This document shows, piece after piece, positions 1 to 6,933 of a stretch of DNA of 40,061 nt. Both the position numbers and the translations under genes were made by a program. Positions within the stretch are counted from its first letter, which is position 1; every line of letters starts with the position of its first letter. Below the pieces are notes generated by a model, which saw only the letters and a list, made by a program, of their open reading frames with translations, was not told the DNA's origin and made no database searches. Location of the stretch: contig NZ_BAABGM010000032.1 in assembly GCF_039541575.1 (NCBI RefSeq), positions 1 through 40,061 of the forward strand. The letters run 5' to 3'. The DNA is from Fodinibacter luteus (GTDB lineage Bacteria; Actinomycetota; Actinomycetes; Actinomycetales; Dermatophilaceae).

Positions 1-304
1 ACTCCCGGCGGGCAACCTGCGCCACCGCACCGTCCTGCACCGCGCTCACCGTGTTCACCAGCCCCTGACAGGCCGCCACCACCGCCACCCACGCGCCCCG
101 CCCACCACCGGCCGCCGCCGCGGCCACCGCTTCCACGACCTGACCCGCCCGGGCCACCACGTCAGGAACGGGGCCACCACGACCCCCGGCGGCACCGTCC
201 CCGGCAGCCGGGGAGCCGGTGACGTCACCAGCGGGACGTGAGCGGGCGGCATCCAGCGCGCTCGCACCCTGAACCGGCGCCGCACCCTCCGCGTGACCGC
301 CCAT
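1..304 (-). CDS. N-terminus of probable DUF222/HNH endonuclease-family protein (partial)
   Basis: An open minus-strand frame runs uninterrupted from an ATG at 304 to the left edge (101 codons, C-terminus missing). A GGAAGGGGGG stretch just upstream is a good ribosome binding site. The first ~50 residues are a low-complexity Gly/Ala/Pro-rich leader. From about residue 55 an Ala/Val-rich helical region begins, ending in a LVNTVSAVQDGAVAQVARRE-type segment. That segment resembles the start of the DUF222 domain found N-terminal to HNH nuclease domains in many actinobacterial multicopy (13E12-repeat-like) proteins. The HNH part would lie outside the window, so the family call is inference from composition and this one segment. 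It is divergent from the ArsR operon, with about 200 bases between them. Confidence 0.5.
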   Translation of the reverse strand, partial: MGGHAEGAAPVQGASALDAARSRPAGDVTGSPAAGDGAAGGRGGPVPDVVARAGQVVEAVAAAAAGGGRGAWVAVVAACQGLVNTVSAVQDGAVAQVARRE

Positions 305-431
305 CTCGCCCCCCTTCCCCGTGACCCCACTCTACCGGCGCGAAGCGATTCGAACAAGTGTTCCACAGGCTCGGATTCCGCTGTCAGCGAACAGGACTCG
401 GGACGACACCCACGTCGAACGGCGGCCTATA

Positions 432-493
432 CAACCAATTGGTTGACATCGGACCGGACCGGACGTACCGTCGGTAATCAACCACTCGGTTGA
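432..493 (+). promoter_or_regulatory. arsR-type operon promoter with twin palindromic operators
   Basis: A perfect 14-bp palindrome, CAACCAATTGGTTG, lies at 432-445. A near copy, CAACCACTCGGTTG, lies at 479-492, 47 bp downstream. Between them is a promoter with -35 TTGACA (443-448), a 17-bp spacer and -10 TACCGT (466-471). The first operator therefore overlaps the -35 box and the second covers the expected transcription start. AAGGAG at 495-500 is six bases before the ATG at 507. The layout is what is expected for autorepression by the ArsR protein encoded immediately downstream. Confidence 0.85.
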
Positions 494-506
494 CAAGGAG
501 CGCCTC

Positions 507-902
507 ATGGCCGACCAGCTGTCGAAGGTCTTCGCCGCCCTCGCGGATCCGACCCGGCGCGACATCCTCGCCCGGCTGACGAGCGGCGACGCCACCGTCA
601 CGAGTCTCGCCGAGCCCTACGACGTGTCGGTCCAGGCGGTCTCGAAGCACCTGCGGGTGCTCGAGGACGCCGGGCTCGTCAGCCGCACCCGCGAGGCGCA
701 GCGCCGGCCGGTGCACCTCGAGGCCGAGGTGCTCGACCTCATGACCGCGTGGATCGAGCGGTACCGCCGCCGGGCCGAGGAGCGGTACCAGCGCCTCGAC
801 GCCGTCCTCGCCGGACTCGACGAGGCCGGCGACCCACGACCGGCCCCCGACCACGACGACCACAACCACAACAACAACCACGAGGAAGGACGCGCATCAT
901 GA
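507..902 (+). CDS. ArsR-family winged-helix transcriptional regulator
   Basis: This is a 131-residue protein. Residues 1-75 form a typical ArsR winged helix: KVFAALADPTRRDIL opens the domain and the recognition helix is around SVQAVSKHLRVLEDAGL (41-57). It has no cysteine, so it is not a classical thiol metal sensor. It belongs to the subgroup that sits next to AHSA1/SRPBCC genes. The C-terminal tail (about 112-127) is rich in His, Asp and Asn (DHDDHNHNNNH), which is unusual and could bind metal or be a disordered linker. Start choice is firm: ATG at 507 has AAGGAG six bases upstream. The stop overlaps the next ATG (ATGA), implying translational coupling. It probably represses its own operon through the two palindromes at 432-492. 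Confidence 0.92.
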   Translation: MADQLSKVFAALADPTRRDILARLTSGDATVTSLAEPYDVSVQAVSKHLRVLEDAGLVSRTREAQRRPVHLEAEVLDLMTAWIERYRRRAEERYQRLDAVLAGLDEAGDPRPAPDHDDHNHNNNHEEGRAS

Positions 903-1384
903 CCACCACACGCACCGAGGCCAGGATCGAGGCGGACGAGCGGGTCCCCATGATCCACATCCGCCGCGAGTTCGCCGCGACACCCGCCCAGCTCTTCCGG
1001 GCCCACACCGACCCCGCGCTGTTCGCCCGATGGGTCGGACCCGCCGACATGGGGGCGGACATCGACTACTGGGACGCCCGCGACGGCGGCTCGTGGCGCT
1101 ACACCGCCGGCCGTGAGGGCCTCGAGACCTCGTTCCGGGGCTGCTTCCACACGGTGAGCCCGGAGCGCATCGTGCAGACCTTCACGTGGGAGGGCATGCC
1201 CGAGGGGGTCGCCCTCGAGACGCTCACCTTCGAGGACCTCGGCGACGGCCGCACCCTCCTCCACGCGACGAGCCTGTGCGACTCGTTCGAGGCGCGCGAC
1301 GCCTGGCTGGCCAGCGGCATGGAGACGGGGGTCGACGACGGGTACGCCGCCCTCGACCGGATGCTGGCCTCGGGCGAGCTGTGA
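899..1384 (+). CDS. SRPBCC/AHSA1-domain protein
   Basis: This is a 161-residue protein of the START-like SRPBCC superfamily (AHSA1, activator of Hsp90 ATPase homologue 1-like). It shows the family pattern: an N-terminal REFAATPAQLFRAHTDPALFARWVGP segment, a central GGSWRY strand, then ERIVQTFTWEGMPEG and a C-terminal helix with GYAALDRML. Members fold as a helix-grip cavity that binds small hydrophobic ligands; the ligand here cannot be read from sequence. It is the second gene of the operon. Its ATG overlaps the ArsR stop, and its own stop overlaps the GTG of the next gene. ArsR-AHSA1 pairs are common in actinobacteria, where the regulator controls its ligand-binding partner. Confidence 0.88.
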   Translation: MTTTRTEARIEADERVPMIHIRREFAATPAQLFRAHTDPALFARWVGPADMGADIDYWDARDGGSWRYTAGREGLETSFRGCFHTVSPERIVQTFTWEGMPEGVALETLTFEDLGDGRTLLHATSLCDSFEARDAWLASGMETGVDDGYAALDRMLASGEL

Positions 1385-1953
1385 CGGGGATGCCGGCCGC
1401 CCCGGCTCCGCGGCACCGTGCCGTCGCGGGCCGGTTCGCCGAGGTGGCCCGCGGCACGATCGCGTGGGACGCGCCCAGCCCGGTCGCGGGCTGGGCCGCG
1501 CGCGACGTCGTGCGCCACCTCGTCGACTGGTTCCCGGGGTTCCTCGAGTCCGGCAGCGGCATCCGGCTGCCGGCCGGCCCACCGGTCGACGACGACCCGG
1601 TCGGGGCGTGGCAGGCGCGGGCCGACGCCGTCCAGGCGCTCCTCGACGACCCCGCGACGGCCGGGACGACCTTCGCCGAGGTGCACACCGGCGAGATGCC
1701 CCTCGACGTGGCCGTCGACCGGTTCTACACCGCCGACGTCTTCATGCACACGTGGGACCTCGCCCGCGCGGCCGGGCAGGACGTCGACCTCGACCCGGCC
1801 ACGTGCGAGCAGATGCTCGCCGGCATGGAGCCGATCGAGGAGCTCATGCGGTCCTCGGGGCAGTACGGCCCCCGGGTGCCCGTCCCAGCGGATGCCTCAC
1901 CGCAGGACCGGCTGCTGGGCTTCATCGGACGCGACCCGGCGTGGCGCCCCTGA
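1381..1953 (+). CDS. TIGR03086-family protein (DinB/mycothiol-maleylpyruvate-isomerase-like fold)
   Basis: This is a 190-residue protein starting at a GTG that overlaps the previous stop (GTGA); an ATG three codons later is an alternative. Two hallmark segments are visible: VVRHLVDW (metal-binding-type His ~46) and DVFMHTWDLARA (His ~123). These are typical of actinobacterial TIGR03086 proteins, relatives of the DinB-like four-helix metalloenzymes that include mycothiol-dependent isomerases. Reaction and substrate are unknown. The coupling by 4-bp overlaps suggests it works with the SRPBCC protein under the same ArsR regulator. It ends 24 bases before the convergent DUF72 gene. Confidence 0.8.
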   Translation: MTGMPAAPAPRHRAVAGRFAEVARGTIAWDAPSPVAGWAARDVVRHLVDWFPGFLESGSGIRLPAGPPVDDDPVGAWQARADAVQALLDDPATAGTTFAEVHTGEMPLDVAVDRFYTADVFMHTWDLARAAGQDVDLDPATCEQMLAGMEPIEELMRSSGQYGPRVPVPADASPQDRLLGFIGRDPAWRP

Positions 1954-1981
1954 GCCCCGGTCGGCGGGCGGGGCCGCTCAG
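1950..1981. terminator. Possible bidirectional terminator between convergent genes
   Basis: CTGAGCCCCG (from 1950) can pair with CGGGG-cc-GCTCAG (to 1981). The result is a GC-rich, slightly bulged stem spanning the stop codons of the two convergent genes. There is no T-run, so a terminator role is inference from position and symmetry. Confidence 0.4.
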
Positions 1982-2706
1982 CGGGCGAGCAGCTCACGCA
2001 GCCGCAGCGCGTTGGCCGCGGCGTAGCCGAACTGGTCGTTGTTGAAGTAGCCGAGCACGTGATGCCCGGCTCCCTCCCACTCGCGCAGCCGGTCGGCCCA
2101 CCAGCGCAGGTCGTCCTCCGGGTACGACCCGGCGTACAGGTGCTCGTGGCTGGGGCCGTGCCACCGCACGTAGACGAGGTCACTCGTCGCCCGCAGCACG
2201 CAGGGGAGCCTGGCCCCGCTCATCACGACGTAGGCCGCCCGGTGGCGTTCGAGGATGCCGAAGACCCGGTCGTCGAGCCATGACGGGTGCCGGAACTCGA
2301 CGGCGACGCGCACGGATGCCGGCAGGTGGGCGAGCGCGTAGTCGAGCCGCGCGTCGTCGCGCTCCATCGTCGGGGGGAGCTGGAGGAGCAGGGGTCCGGC
2401 CCGCTCGCCGAGGAGGCGCAGGCCGCGCTCGACGACCTCGGCCCACCGCTCCGGCGCGTAGAGCCGCCGCGCGTGGGTGAGGCCGCGGGGCGCCTTGACC
2501 GTCATGGTGAAACCCTGCGGCAGCCGCTCGCGCCACCCCGAGAACGTCGTGTCCCGGGGCCACCGGTAGTGGCTGGCGTTGAGCTCGACCGTGTCCAGCC
2601 GCTCTGCGTAGAACTCGAGCCAGCGCCGCCGGGGGACGTCGTCGGGATAGAACGGACCGGCCCAGCTGTCGTAGGTCCACCCCGAGGTCCCGACGCGGAT
2701 CGTCAC
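1978..2706 (-). CDS. DUF72 (YecE-like) family protein
   Basis: This is a 242-residue protein starting at GTG 2706. It opens with the hallmark IRVGTSGWTYDSWAGPFYP and continues with LEFYAERLDTVELNASHYRWP and FTMTVKAPRGLTH. Later it has LLLQLPPTMERDD and VAVEFRHPSW, then YVRWHGPSHEHLYAGSY and HVLGYFNND near the end. These are the conserved blocks of the TIM-barrel DUF72 family. The family is widely distributed and its biochemical role is not established. About 170 bases separate it from the upstream metallo-hydrolase operon, so it may be transcribed on its own or by read-through. Confidence 0.9.
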   Translation of the reverse strand: MTIRVGTSGWTYDSWAGPFYPDDVPRRRWLEFYAERLDTVELNASHYRWPRDTTFSGWRERLPQGFTMTVKAPRGLTHARRLYAPERWAEVVERGLRLLGERAGPLLLQLPPTMERDDARLDYALAHLPASVRVAVEFRHPSWLDDRVFGILERHRAAYVVMSGARLPCVLRATSDLVYVRWHGPSHEHLYAGSYPEDDLRWWADRLREWEGAGHHVLGYFNNDQFGYAAANALRLRELLAR

Positions 2707-2875
2707 ACCGCCATCCTGCCCCGGCCCGACCGGCCTGAGGCGGTCCGCGACATCACGGTGCGGAGAAGTCGGGGTCGGGACACCGGTTCCCCCCACCGCT
2801 GGGCGGGCGGGGGCGGAGGACGAGAGGCGAAGGCGCTCCCGGACCACCGGCGCCACGGAGCCAACCGCGGTCCGC

Positions 2876-3979
2876 TCAGAGCTCCCACCACGCGTCGAGC
2901 CCCGGCGGCGAGCCCACGTCGACCCGGTCGCCGACCCGCGGGACGGCCACCGGCACCCCACCGGTCGCGGCGGCGACGAGGAGCCGCTCGACGGGCTCGG
3001 ACCACGGGTGCGGGGCGAGGACGAACGTGCACCAGTGGATCGGCACGAGGAGCCCGCCCTGCATGAGCCGGGTCGCCTCGACCGCCTCCTCGGGGTCGAG
3101 GTGGATGTCGTGCCACGCCGGGTCGTAGGCCCCGACGGCCATGAGCGCGGTGTCGAACGGCCCGTGGTCGGCGCCGATGCGCGCGTAGCCCGGGAAGAAG
3201 CCCGAGTCCCCGCTGAAGAAGACCCGCCCGCCCGACCCGGCGAGCACCCAGGAGGCCCACAGCGTGCCGTCGCGCCGCAGCCCCCGGCCGGAGAAGTGCT
3301 GGGCCTCGACCGCCGTGACGCGCACCCCCCGCACGTCGTACCCCTCCTCCCAGTCGCACTCGACGACCCGGTGGCCCGGCACGCCCCAGGCGTCGAGGTG
3401 GGCCCCCACCCCGAGCGGGACGATGAACACGGCATCCGTCAGCCCGGCGAGCTCACGGACGGTGTCCATGTCGAGGTGGTCGTAGTGGTCGTGCGAGATG
3501 ACGACGGCGTCGACCCGGCCCAGGCCGGAGAGCGGCACCGGGACGGCGTGCAGCCGCCTCGGCCCGACGTGCCGGCTCGGGCTGCACCGCTCGCTCCACA
3601 CCGGGTCGAGCAGGATGCGCACCCCGTCGAGCTCGACGAGGCACGAGGCGTGCCCGAACCACGTGACGTGGAGCCCGTCGGGGCGCGGCGCGTGGGAGGC
3701 GCTGACGACCGGGATCGGGGCGGGTGGGCGGCGGGTCGCGCTGCTCTCGCGGAAGCGCCGGAGCACGTCGCGCTGACCGGTCGGCAGCACGGCGGTGCCG
3801 CGGGTGGTGTTGTGGAACGCACCGGCGCGGTACGCCGGGGAGCGCTGCACCCGCTCGAGCCGGGCCCCGCTCGGGCGCCCACCCATCGCGGCGTTGACGC
3901 CGCGCCCTGCCGCCGCGAGGGCGCCGAGGGCGCTCGCGGCGCCGGCCGCGATCGCGAGTCGGTTCAGCCTGGTCACCAC
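2876..3979 (-). CDS. Metallo-beta-lactamase-fold hydrolase, NAPE-PLD/UlaG-like, with N-terminal membrane anchor
   Basis: This 367-residue protein starts at GTG 3979 or the adjacent GTG 3976. Residues ~5-25 are a hydrophobic Ala/Leu/Gly segment, likely a signal or anchor. Next comes RSPAYRAGAFHN (about 47-57), which resembles the N-terminal signature of NAPE-PLD-type enzymes. Zinc ligands are evident: HDHYDH with H163, H165, D167 and H168, then H228 in QHFSGRG, D258 in FFSGDSG, and H315 in PIHWCTF. Known homologues hydrolyse phosphodiesters or lactones; the substrate here is unknown. It is seven bases after the amidotransferase-like hydrolase gene and last in that operon, so it may serve the same pathway or simply be co-transcribed. 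Confidence 0.88.
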   Translation of the reverse strand: MVTRLNRLAIAAGAASALGALAAAGRGVNAAMGGRPSGARLERVQRSPAYRAGAFHNTTRGTAVLPTGQRDVLRRFRESSATRRPPAPIPVVSASHAPRPDGLHVTWFGHASCLVELDGVRILLDPVWSERCSPSRHVGPRRLHAVPVPLSGLGRVDAVVISHDHYDHLDMDTVRELAGLTDAVFIVPLGVGAHLDAWGVPGHRVVECDWEEGYDVRGVRVTAVEAQHFSGRGLRRDGTLWASWVLAGSGGRVFFSGDSGFFPGYARIGADHGPFDTALMAVGAYDPAWHDIHLDPEEAVEATRLMQGGLLVPIHWCTFVLAPHPWSEPVERLLVAAATGGVPVAVPRVGDRVDVGSPPGLDAWWEL

Positions 3980-3986
3980 CCGATTG

Positions 3987-4733
3987 TCACCCGGCGCCCG
4001 GCCGGGTGCGCGACGCCGCGTCGACGAGCGCGTCGAACAGCCGGGTGTCGTGTCCGGCCTCGGGGTGCCACTGGACCGCGAGGCGGAACCTCGCCGAGGG
4101 ATCCTCCATCGCCTCCAGCGTCCCGTCCGCGTGCCAGGCCGACGGCCGGTACCGCGTGCCTTCCAGGGTCTCCGGGCGCACCGCCTGGTGGTGGTACGTC
4201 GGGACGTCGAGCGAACCGGTGCCGAGCAGCTCGGCGAGCCGCGCACCCGCGACCGGGGTCACGGGGTGCGAGGTGTACTCCCCCGGGAGCGGGCAGTGCG
4301 CGTCGTGGCCGACGACGTCGGGCACGTGCTGCACGAGCCCGCCGCCGGCGGCGACCGCCATGACCTGCATGCCGCGGCAGATGCCGAGCACCGGGAGGTC
4401 GCGCTCGGCGGAGACCCGCGCGAGCGCGAGCTCCCACTCGTCGCGGTCGGGCCGCGGCGGCTGCGACGTCGGGTGCGGCTCGGCGTCGTAGCGGTCGGCC
4501 TGGACGTCGGCGCCCCCGGCGATGACGAGGGCGTCGAGCCGACCGAGCACGGCGTCGGCGAGCTCGTCGTCGGCGTCCGGCCGGGGCGGGAGCACGACGA
4601 CGACGGCACCTGCCCGCTCGAGGTGCGCGACGTACCGGTGCGGCAGCACGGCGCTGCGCTGGGCGAGCCAGGGCGATCGGTCGACGTGCTCGACGTAGCA
4701 CGAGACGCCGATGACCGGCCGGACAGCGCTCAT
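3987..4733 (-). CDS. Gamma-glutamyl-gamma-aminobutyrate hydrolase-like class-I amidotransferase (PuuD-like)
   Basis: This is a 248-residue peptidase C26/GATase-1 protein. The nucleophile elbow is GICRGMQ (C119), and the dyad partners lie in AVQWHPE (H223, E225). The oxyanion region is IAGGADV (71-77). It is a stand-alone domain, as in PuuD, rather than a subunit of a synthetase. In the Puu pathway PuuD cleaves gamma-glutamyl-GABA to GABA and glutamate. That assignment is supported here by the upstream GS-like ligase, aldehyde dehydrogenase and GntR regulator in one operon. The gap to the upstream SDR is 15 bases. The exact substrate (putrescine-derived or another gamma-glutamylated amine) is not shown by sequence. 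Confidence 0.88.
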   Translation of the reverse strand: MSAVRPVIGVSCYVEHVDRSPWLAQRSAVLPHRYVAHLERAGAVVVVLPPRPDADDELADAVLGRLDALVIAGGADVQADRYDAEPHPTSQPPRPDRDEWELALARVSAERDLPVLGICRGMQVMAVAAGGGLVQHVPDVVGHDAHCPLPGEYTSHPVTPVAGARLAELLGTGSLDVPTYHHQAVRPETLEGTRYRPSAWHADGTLEAMEDPSARFRLAVQWHPEAGHDTRLFDALVDAASRTRPGAG

Positions 4734-4748
4734 CGCGGGCGTCCCTCC

Positions 4749-5522
4749 TCAGATCGGGGTGACGTACGCACCGGAGATGCCCCCGTCGACGAGGAAGGTC
4801 GAGGCCGTCATGAAGCTGGACTCGTCGGACGCGAGGAAGAGCACGGCGTTGGCCATCTCCTCGGGCTCGCCGAACCGGCCCATCGGCACGTGGACGAGGC
4901 GGCGCGCGGCCCGCTCGGCGTCCTTGGCGAACAGCTCCTTGAGCAGTGGGGTGTTGACCGGTCCCGGGCAGAGGGCGTTGACCCGGATGCCGTCGCGCGC
5001 GAACTGCACGCCGAGCTCGCGCGTCATCGCGAGCACGCCGCCCTTGGAGGCCGAGTACGAGATCTGCGAGGTGGCGGCGCCCATGACGGCGACGAAGCTC
5101 GCGGTGTTGATGATCGAGCCCGACCTCTGCTCGAGCATGTACGGCAGGGCTGCCTTGCAGCACAGGTAGACCGAGGTGAGGTTGACCTCCTGCACCCGGC
5201 GCCAGGCGTCGAGGTCGGTGTCGAGGATCGAGTCGTCCTCCGGGGGGCTGATGCCCGCGTTGTTGAAGGCGACGTCGAGCCGGCCGTACCGCTCGACCGC
5301 CGTCGCGAAGAGCCGGTCGACGTCGTCCTTGCTCGAGACGTCGGCGTGGACGTACAGCGCGTCGACCTCGGCGGCGAGCGCCTCCCCGGCCGCGTCGTCG
5401 AGGTCGGCGACGACGACCCGCGCGCCTTCCTCGGCGAACCGTCGCACCGTCGCCAGCCCGATGCCGGAGCAGCCTCCGGTGACGACCGCGACCTTGCCCT
5501 CGAGCCTGCCTGCCATGGTCAT
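4749..5522 (-). CDS. Short-chain dehydrogenase/reductase (SDR, 3-oxoacyl-ACP-reductase-like)
   Basis: This is a 257-residue classical SDR. Cofactor motif TGGCSGIG is at 15-22, an acidic residue at the end of strand 2 (VVVADLD) suggests NAD(H), NNAG is at 87-90, and the catalytic S142, Y156 and K160 occur in the YSASK arrangement. The family ending LVDGG is present near the C-terminus. The first ATG (5522) overlaps the aldehyde dehydrogenase stop (ATGA), and a second in-frame ATG lies two codons on. Annotated homologues are usually called 3-oxoacyl-ACP reductase, but in this operon it more likely oxidises or reduces an intermediate of the amine pathway. That role is inference from neighbours. 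Confidence 0.88.
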   Translation of the reverse strand: MTMAGRLEGKVAVVTGGCSGIGLATVRRFAEEGARVVVADLDDAAGEALAAEVDALYVHADVSSKDDVDRLFATAVERYGRLDVAFNNAGISPPEDDSILDTDLDAWRRVQEVNLTSVYLCCKAALPYMLEQRSGSIINTASFVAVMGAATSQISYSASKGGVLAMTRELGVQFARDGIRVNALCPGPVNTPLLKELFAKDAERAARRLVHVPMGRFGEPEEMANAVLFLASDESSFMTASTFLVDGGISGAYVTPI

Positions 5523-6922
5523 CTCTCCTGTGCCTCGGTGTTGATGAAGACGTTCTTGACCTCGGTGAACGCGTCGAGGGCGTCGGGCCCGAGCTCGCGC
5601 CCGAGGCCGCTCGCCTTGAAGCCGCCGAAGGGCGTCGCGTAGCGCACCGAGCTGTGGCTGTTGACCGAGAGGTTCCCCGCCTCGACGCCGCGGGCCACCC
5701 GGATGGCCCGACCGACGTCGCGGGTCCAGATCGACCCCGACAGGCCGTATGCCGTGTCGTTGGCCTTCGCGACCGCGTCGGCCTCGTCGTCGAACGGCAT
5801 GACCGCGACGACCGGCCCGAAGACCTCCTCGCGCCACACCCGGTCCTCGGTCCCGCTGGGCAGCACGACGGTCGGCGGGTACCACCAGCCGGCGCCCTCG
5901 GGCGCCGTGCCGCGGAAGGCGACGTCGACCGGGGCGTGACCGGCATCCTGCGCCCCCTCGACGTAGCCGCGGACCGTCTCGCGCTGCGCCGAGGAGACGA
6001 GCGGGCCCATCTGGGTCGCCTCGTCGCTCGGGTCTCCGACGACGACGGCCCGCACGGCCCGCTCGAAGCGCGCCATGAACGCGTCGAAGACGGTGCGCTG
6101 CACGAGGATCCGCGTGCGAGCGCAGCAGTCCTGGCCGGCGTTGTCGAGGAAGCTCATCGGGGCGCTCGACGCAGCGGCGTCGAGGTCGGCGTCCGCGAAG
6201 ACGATATTGGCCGACTTGCCGCCGAGCTCGAGGGTCACCCGCTTGAGCTGGTCCGCGGCCTTGCGCATGATCCCCTGGCCGACGGCGGTCGACCCGGTGA
6301 AGCAGACCTTGCGCACGTCGGGGTGCGTGACGAACCGCTCCCCCACGACCGAGCCCTTCCCGGGCAGCACGGTGAACACACCGGGCGGGATGCCCGCGTC
6401 GAGCGCGAGCTCGCCGAGACGGATCGCGGTGAGTGGGGTGAGCTCGGCCGGCTTGAGGACGACGGTGTTCCCGGCGGCGAGCGCCGGGGCCATCCCCCAG
6501 CCGGCGATCGGCATCGGGAAGTTCCAGGGCACGATGACCGACACGACGCCGAGCGGCTCCTTGAAGGTGACGTCGAGCCCGCCGGCGACCGGGATCTGCC
6601 GGCCGAAGAGTCGTTCGGGCGCCGCCGAGTAGTAGCGCAGCACGCTGACGACGTTGCCGGCCTCCCACCGTGCGTTGCCGATCGTGTGGCCGGAGTTGGC
6701 GACCTCGAGGGCGGCGAGCTCGTCGGTGGCGGCCTCGACCGCGTCGGCGAAGCGCCGCAGGAGCATGCCGCGGTCGGCGGGGGTGACGGCCCGCCAGGCC
6801 GGGCCGACCTCGACGGCCCGCGCGACCGCGGCATCCGTCTCCTCGAGCCCGACGAGGTCGATCGTCGTGACGACCTGCTCGGTCGCGGGGTTGACGACGT
6901 CGTGTGCGTAGGTGGTGCTCAT
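5519..6922 (-). CDS. NAD(P)-dependent aldehyde dehydrogenase (PuuC-like)
   Basis: This 467-residue ALDH-superfamily enzyme has the expected catalytic residues. They are the PWNF asparagine (N134), K157 in LKPAE, FTGST (208-212), the general base E232 in LELGGKSAN, and the nucleophile C266 in NAGQDCCAR. FGPV and the ATPFGGFKASGLGRE C-terminal block complete the family pattern. Length is slightly short of the usual 480-500. It lies 11 bases after the GS-like gene and overlaps the SDR start. In a gamma-glutamyl-putrescine route the enzyme would oxidise gamma-glutamyl-aminobutyraldehyde to gamma-glutamyl-GABA. Sequence alone does not fix the aldehyde. Confidence 0.92.
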   Translation of the reverse strand: MSTTYAHDVVNPATEQVVTTIDLVGLEETDAAVARAVEVGPAWRAVTPADRGMLLRRFADAVEAATDELAALEVANSGHTIGNARWEAGNVVSVLRYYSAAPERLFGRQIPVAGGLDVTFKEPLGVVSVIVPWNFPMPIAGWGMAPALAAGNTVVLKPAELTPLTAIRLGELALDAGIPPGVFTVLPGKGSVVGERFVTHPDVRKVCFTGSTAVGQGIMRKAADQLKRVTLELGGKSANIVFADADLDAAASSAPMSFLDNAGQDCCARTRILVQRTVFDAFMARFERAVRAVVVGDPSDEATQMGPLVSSAQRETVRGYVEGAQDAGHAPVDVAFRGTAPEGAGWWYPPTVVLPSGTEDRVWREEVFGPVVAVMPFDDEADAVAKANDTAYGLSGSIWTRDVGRAIRVARGVEAGNLSVNSHSSVRYATPFGGFKASGLGRELGPDALDAFTEVKNVFINTEAQER

Positions 6923-6933
6923 GGTGGGTGGTG

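Noticed and set aside
55..366. A 103-codon minus-strand ORF at the left edge starting at 366
   Set aside because: Arg/Trp-rich composition with no motif. The overlapping frame starting at ATG 304 has a strong SD and a DUF222-like segment and stays open to the edge.
3795..5642. A 615-codon plus-strand frame opposite the amidotransferase-like hydrolase and SDR genes
   Set aside because: It is the mirror of two clearly conserved minus-strand enzymes, has the typical Arg/Asp/Val/Gly-rich composition of an antisense frame, and shows no homology.
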